Below, piece by piece: positions 5,345 through 7,891 of a stretch of DNA of 7,891 nucleotides. Numbering within the stretch: position 1 is the stretch's first letter; every line of letters starts with the position of its first letter. The notes beneath the pieces are model-generated. The model ran no database searches. It was not told the DNA's origin and saw only the letters and a list, made by a program, of their open reading frames with translations. Position numbers and translations under genes: made by a program. The stretch is from Candidatus Omnitrophota bacterium. GTDB lineage: Bacteria > Omnitrophota > Gorgyraeia > JAFGHF01. The stretch covers positions 1-7,891 of the forward strand of contig JAMXCY010000040.1 of assembly GCA_024543015.1 (NCBI GenBank), in the 5' to 3' direction.

Positions 5345-7212
5345 TAGAAAATATCAACAGCCCAAATGAATTAAAGAAGTTATCTTTAAAGCAATTGCCC
5401 CAGCTTGCCCAGGAGATCCGCCGGGAAATTATAGAAACAGTGACCAAAACCGGAGGCCACCTGGCTTCTAGTTTAGGCGCTGTGGAGTTGGCTATTGCCT
5501 TGCATTATGTCTTGGATACACCGAAGGATAAAATAATCTGGGATGTTGGTCATCAGGCTTATGCCCATAAGATCTTAACCGGGCGCCGAGAAAGATTTCA
5601 TACCCTGCGCCAGTGGCAGGGATTAAGCGGCTTTCCCAGCAAAGACGAAAGTATTTATGATACCTTTACTGTTGGGCATGGTTCGACATCGATTTCCACA
5701 GCCTTAGGCTTAGCTTGTGCTTACTCTAAGCAGAAAGAAAAACAGATACCGAAAGTAGTGGCGGTAATCGGAGATGCGGCTTTAGGCGGGGGCATGGCCC
5801 TGGAAGCCCTCAATCACGCCGGGCAGTTGAAGAAAGATCTGGTAGTTATCCTTAATGACAATAAGATGGCTATTTCCAGAAGCGTAGGCGCCTTAAGCCA
5901 TTACCTTAACCGGATAATTACCATGCCCATCTATAACCGCATTAGGCGGGACATAGAGAACTTAGTCAAACGTGTTCCCCGTTTTGGTAAACAAATGAAT
6001 GCTTTGGTCAGGCGCTTGGAGGAAAGTTTAAAAAATCTTTTGGTCCCGGGAATGTTATTTGAAGAGCTGGGTTTTCGTTATTTCGGCCCCATTGATGGGC
6101 ATAATATTGAGGAGGTAGTGCGTACTTTGAGTAATGTACTCAAGCTGGAAGGGCCGGTGCTTATCCACGCCGTGACCACCAAGGGCAAGGGATATTCCCG
6201 CGCTGAGGAAATTCCTGAGAAATTTCACGGCATCAGCCCTGATCTGGTAGAAAACCCCGTGCTTAAGCGCAAAGGGTTTACGCAGATTTTTAGCGAAAAA
6301 TTAATTCACCTGGCCCGTCAGGACAAAAGGATTGTAGCAGTTACTGCCGCTATGCCCGAAGGAACGGGCCTGGATAAGTTTGCTCAAAGTTTCCCCGGAA
6401 GATTCTATGATGTGGGAATGGCCGAGGCACACGCAGTAGGTTTTGCCGCTGGGCTTGCCCGGACGAACTTGCGCCCTTTTGTAGCTATTTACTCTACATT
6501 CTTGCAGCGTTCCTACGACCAGATAATCCATGATGTCTGTCTTCAGAATCTGCCGGTGACCTTATGTCTGGACCGCTCAGGCATCGTCGGGGAGGATGGC
6601 GTTACTCATCAAGGCGTTTTTGACCTAGCTTATCTTAGTCATATTCCCAACCTAACTGTTATGGCTCCTAAGGACGCAGAGGAATTAGAGAAGATGCTGG
6701 AGTTTGTTCTCAGAATAAACCGGCCTACGGCAATCAGATATCCTAAGGGAGAAACTCCAGATAGAAGAGATCTGTTTCCCGAAAATTATAGACCTTCTGA
6801 AATTGAATATGGCAAGGGTGAAGTCTTGCGCGAAGGAAAACATCTGGCCATTATTGCCTTAGGAGCTCAAGTGTATCCAAGTTTAGAAGCGGCGAAAATC
6901 TTAAGCCTTCAAGGCCTGCAATGTAGTGTGGTTAATGCTCGTTTTGTGCAGCCTCTTGATCAGATGTTGCTGAAGACAATTTGCGCTAAGTTCTCCAAGG
7001 TAGTGGTAACGGAAGAGGCCGTGGCTGCAGGAGGCTTTGGCTCAAGGATTTTAGAATTTCTCGAGAGAGAAAGGATTTCGGGTGTGCAGATAAAAAGAAT
7101 TGCTTTACCCTCTGTCTTTATTCCTCACGGCAGGCGTAATTTTCTGTTAGAGAAATACGGTCTGAGGGCTCAGGGCATAGTTGAGGCTGTACTCAATTTC
7201 AAAAAGCACTAG
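5341..7212 (+). CDS. dxs: 1-deoxy-D-xylulose-5-phosphate synthase
   Basis: A thiamine-diphosphate (TPP) enzyme that condenses pyruvate with glyceraldehyde-3-phosphate, the first step of the MEP isoprenoid pathway (also feeding thiamine and pyridoxal synthesis). At 623 residues it is full length. Visible landmarks are GGHLASSLGAVEL (H40), WDVGHQAYAHKILTGR (67-82), SVGH-like TVGHGSTSIS, the TPP motif GDAALGGGM (from G144) ending at NDN (172-174), FGPIDGHN, H296 in KFHGISPD, the catalytic glutamate E362 in GMAEAHAVGFAAG, DRSGIVGEDGVTHQG (from D411), RYPKGE, and a transketolase C-terminal domain. Two motifs are slightly unusual: GDA replaces the TPP GDG, and AEAHAVG replaces AEQHAVT. The ATG overlaps the xseB stop by 4 bp (ATGA). 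Only a short AAGG precedes it, so expression probably depends on xseB translation. Confidence 0.98.
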   Translation: MIENINSPNELKKLSLKQLPQLAQEIRREIIETVTKTGGHLASSLGAVELAIALHYVLDTPKDKIIWDVGHQAYAHKILTGRRERFHTLRQWQGLSGFPSKDESIYDTFTVGHGSTSISTALGLACAYSKQKEKQIPKVVAVIGDAALGGGMALEALNHAGQLKKDLVVILNDNKMAISRSVGALSHYLNRIITMPIYNRIRRDIENLVKRVPRFGKQMNALVRRLEESLKNLLVPGMLFEELGFRYFGPIDGHNIEEVVRTLSNVLKLEGPVLIHAVTTKGKGYSRAEEIPEKFHGISPDLVENPVLKRKGFTQIFSEKLIHLARQDKRIVAVTAAMPEGTGLDKFAQSFPGRFYDVGMAEAHAVGFAAGLARTNLRPFVAIYSTFLQRSYDQIIHDVCLQNLPVTLCLDRSGIVGEDGVTHQGVFDLAYLSHIPNLTVMAPKDAEELEKMLEFVLRINRPTAIRYPKGETPDRRDLFPENYRPSEIEYGKGEVLREGKHLAIIALGAQVYPSLEAAKILSLQGLQCSVVNARFVQPLDQMLLKTICAKFSKVVVTEEAVAAGGFGSRILEFLERERISGVQIKRIALPSVFIPHGRRNFLLEKYGLRAQGIVEAVLNFKKH

Positions 7213-7236
7213 AGTAGAAGGTAGCAGCTAGATACA

Positions 7237-7437
7237 ATGGGTAAAATTAAAATAGATCGCCAGAGGTGCAAAGGATGTAATCTTTGTATAGAAATGTGCC
7301 TCAAAGGATTGATTATTCTGGATAAATCTTTGAATAGAAAAGGCGTACATCCGGCTTATTTTAAAGGTGGGAAATGTTCGGCGTGCACGTTTTGCGCCCA
7401 AATTTGCCCGGAGTGTTGTATTGAAGTGTTTAAATAA
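7237..7437 (+). CDS. Two-[4Fe-4S] ferredoxin-type subunit, probably delta subunit of a 2-oxoacid:ferredoxin oxidoreductase
   Basis: A 66-residue protein made almost wholly of two 4Fe-4S binding motifs. Cluster 1 uses C11, C14, C17 and C21 (CKGCNLCIEMC). Cluster 2 uses C47, C50, C53 and C57 (CSACTFCAQICP). Because it directly precedes and probably overlaps a vorB-like alpha subunit, it is best read as the small electron-transfer subunit (PorD/VorD/KorD type). This would pass electrons from 2-oxoacid oxidation to free ferredoxin. Less usual points are Leu instead of the common Pro after C21, and two extra cysteines, C60 and C61. The ATG has only AAGG at 7218-7221, about 15 nt away, so the start signal is weak; the first cysteine at residue 11 is still well placed. 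A free ferredoxin serving other enzymes is the alternative. Confidence 0.9.
   Translation: MGKIKIDRQRCKGCNLCIEMCLKGLIILDKSLNRKGVHPAYFKGGKCSACTFCAQICPECCIEVFK
7410..7413 (+). promoter_or_regulatory. Ribosome binding site supporting a TTG start for the vorB-like gene
   Basis: GGAG ends 7 nt before the in-frame TTG at 7421, inside the ferredoxin gene. The first ATG in the same frame (7448) has no comparable purine-rich site in front of it. A TTG start also restores the KKIL strand that precedes GNEA in the family. Confidence 0.55.
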
Positions 7438-7891
7438 GAAAATACTAATGACCGGGAATGAAGCCATAGCCGAAGCGGCGATTCGCGCCGGATGCGATTT
7501 TTACGCCGGCTATCCGATTACCCCACAAAATGAACTCATCGCTTATATGGCTAAAAAGATGCCCCAGGAGAATCGCGTTTTTGTGCAGGCAGAAAGTGAG
7601 TTAGCTGCTATCAGTATGGTGATGGGAGCTTCTGCCAGTGGTAAGCGAGCAATGACTACTTCTTCCAGCCCCGGGATTAGTCTTAAACAGGAAGGCATTT
7701 CTTATTTAGCTGGTGCGCGCCTGCCTTGCTTGATCGTGAATGTTATGCGCGGGGGCCCGGGTTTAGGCAATATCGCCCCAGCGCAATCAGACTATTTTCA
7801 GGCTACTAAAGGCGGAGGACACGGCGACTACCACAGTGTTGTCCTGGCGCCTTCTTCAGTCCAAGAAGACCAAATCATAAGCTTCTTGAAC
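7421..7891 (+). CDS. vorB: VorB-like 2-oxoacid:ferredoxin oxidoreductase alpha subunit (3' partial)
   Basis: This is the N-terminal part of the alpha (pyrimidine-binding) subunit of a TPP-dependent 2-oxoacid:ferredoxin oxidoreductase. The enzyme decarboxylates 2-oxoacids to acyl-CoA while reducing ferredoxin. The frame is open to the right edge, giving 157 codons from TTG 7421 or 148 from ATG 7448. Family blocks in order are KKILMTGNEAIAEAAIRAGC, YAGYPITPQNELIAYMAKKMP, VQAESELAAISMVMGAS, TTSSSPGISLKQEGISYLAGARLPC, NVMRGGPGLGNI and ATKGGGHGDYH. The PITPQNE form and SSSPGISLKQEGISY block fit VorB (branched-chain 2-oxoacids) better than PorA or KorA, but substrate cannot be proved from this fragment. 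I prefer TTG 7421, which overlaps the ferredoxin gene by 17 bp, because of GGAG at 7410-7413 and because ATG 7448 would drop the first beta-strand. Beta and gamma subunits should follow downstream. Confidence 0.92.
   Translation, partial: MKCLNKKILMTGNEAIAEAAIRAGCDFYAGYPITPQNELIAYMAKKMPQENRVFVQAESELAAISMVMGASASGKRAMTTSSSPGISLKQEGISYLAGARLPCLIVNVMRGGPGLGNIAPAQSDYFQATKGGGHGDYHSVVLAPSSVQEDQIISFLN

Noticed and set aside
4983..5447. Minus-strand reading frame of 154 residues opposite xseA/xseB/dxs
   Set aside because: It lies wholly opposite well-recognised genes, has no recognisable domain or ribosome binding site, and looks like a shadow frame.
6127..6143. Perfect 7-bp inverted repeat with 3-nt loop inside dxs
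   Set aside because: It is short, internal to a conserved coding region, and likely to occur by chance.
7213..7236. Promoter for the ferredoxin/vorB genes
   Set aside because: The 24-bp spacer shows no convincing -35/-10 pair; any promoter would have to lie inside dxs and none was recognised.

Overview
This window is a gene-dense, entirely plus-strand stretch from a bacterium, probably an uncultivated anaerobe. It holds eight complete genes plus one gene cut at each end. Most junctions are overlaps or gaps under 25 bp, so the layout looks like one long operon or a few read-through operons. RNase Y, a ymdB phosphodiesterase, an MEP-pathway dxs, and a ferredoxin followed by a vorB-like 2-oxoacid:ferredoxin oxidoreductase alpha subunit point to a bacterium with anaerobic, ferredoxin-based metabolism. 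My best guess is a lineage near Omnitrophota/Elusimicrobiota or the wider PVC neighbourhood. That is an impression from gene order and protein style, not something the sequence proves.

Layout from left to right: the C-terminal PhoU-like domain of a Na+/phosphate cotransporter-type protein (2-559, cut at the left edge); 5-formyltetrahydrofolate cyclo-ligase (540-1091); RNase Y (1112-2686); a 71-bp spacer holding a phased, dyad-symmetric repeat; a YmdB-type metallophosphoesterase (2758-3537); a small PilZ-domain protein (3548-3913); exonuclease VII large and small subunits (3919-5133 and 5114-5344); 1-deoxyxylulose-5-phosphate synthase (5341-7212); a two-cluster ferredoxin-type subunit (7237-7437); and the start of a VorB-like oxidoreductase alpha subunit (from about 7421, running off the right edge).

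The genes fall into three groups. The first is RNA turnover and signalling: RNase Y, YmdB and PilZ. In Bacillus subtilis ymdA (rny) and ymdB are also adjacent. The second is DNA processing, xseA and xseB. The third is isoprenoid precursor synthesis (dxs, which consumes pyruvate and glyceraldehyde-3-phosphate) beside the ferredoxin/VorB pair, which oxidises 2-oxoacids to acyl-CoA and reduces ferredoxin.

No RNA genes, CRISPR arrays, insertion sequences or intrinsic terminators were seen, and no stretch over 300 bp lacks a gene. This is mostly housekeeping DNA. The points worth a second look are the 9-bp-phased palindromic array between rny and ymdB, and single substitutions at catalytic or metal-site positions in YmdB (Asn to Asp) and XseA (Asp to Asn). 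A PilZ gene coupled to rny-ymdB and a probable TTG start for vorB also deserve checking.
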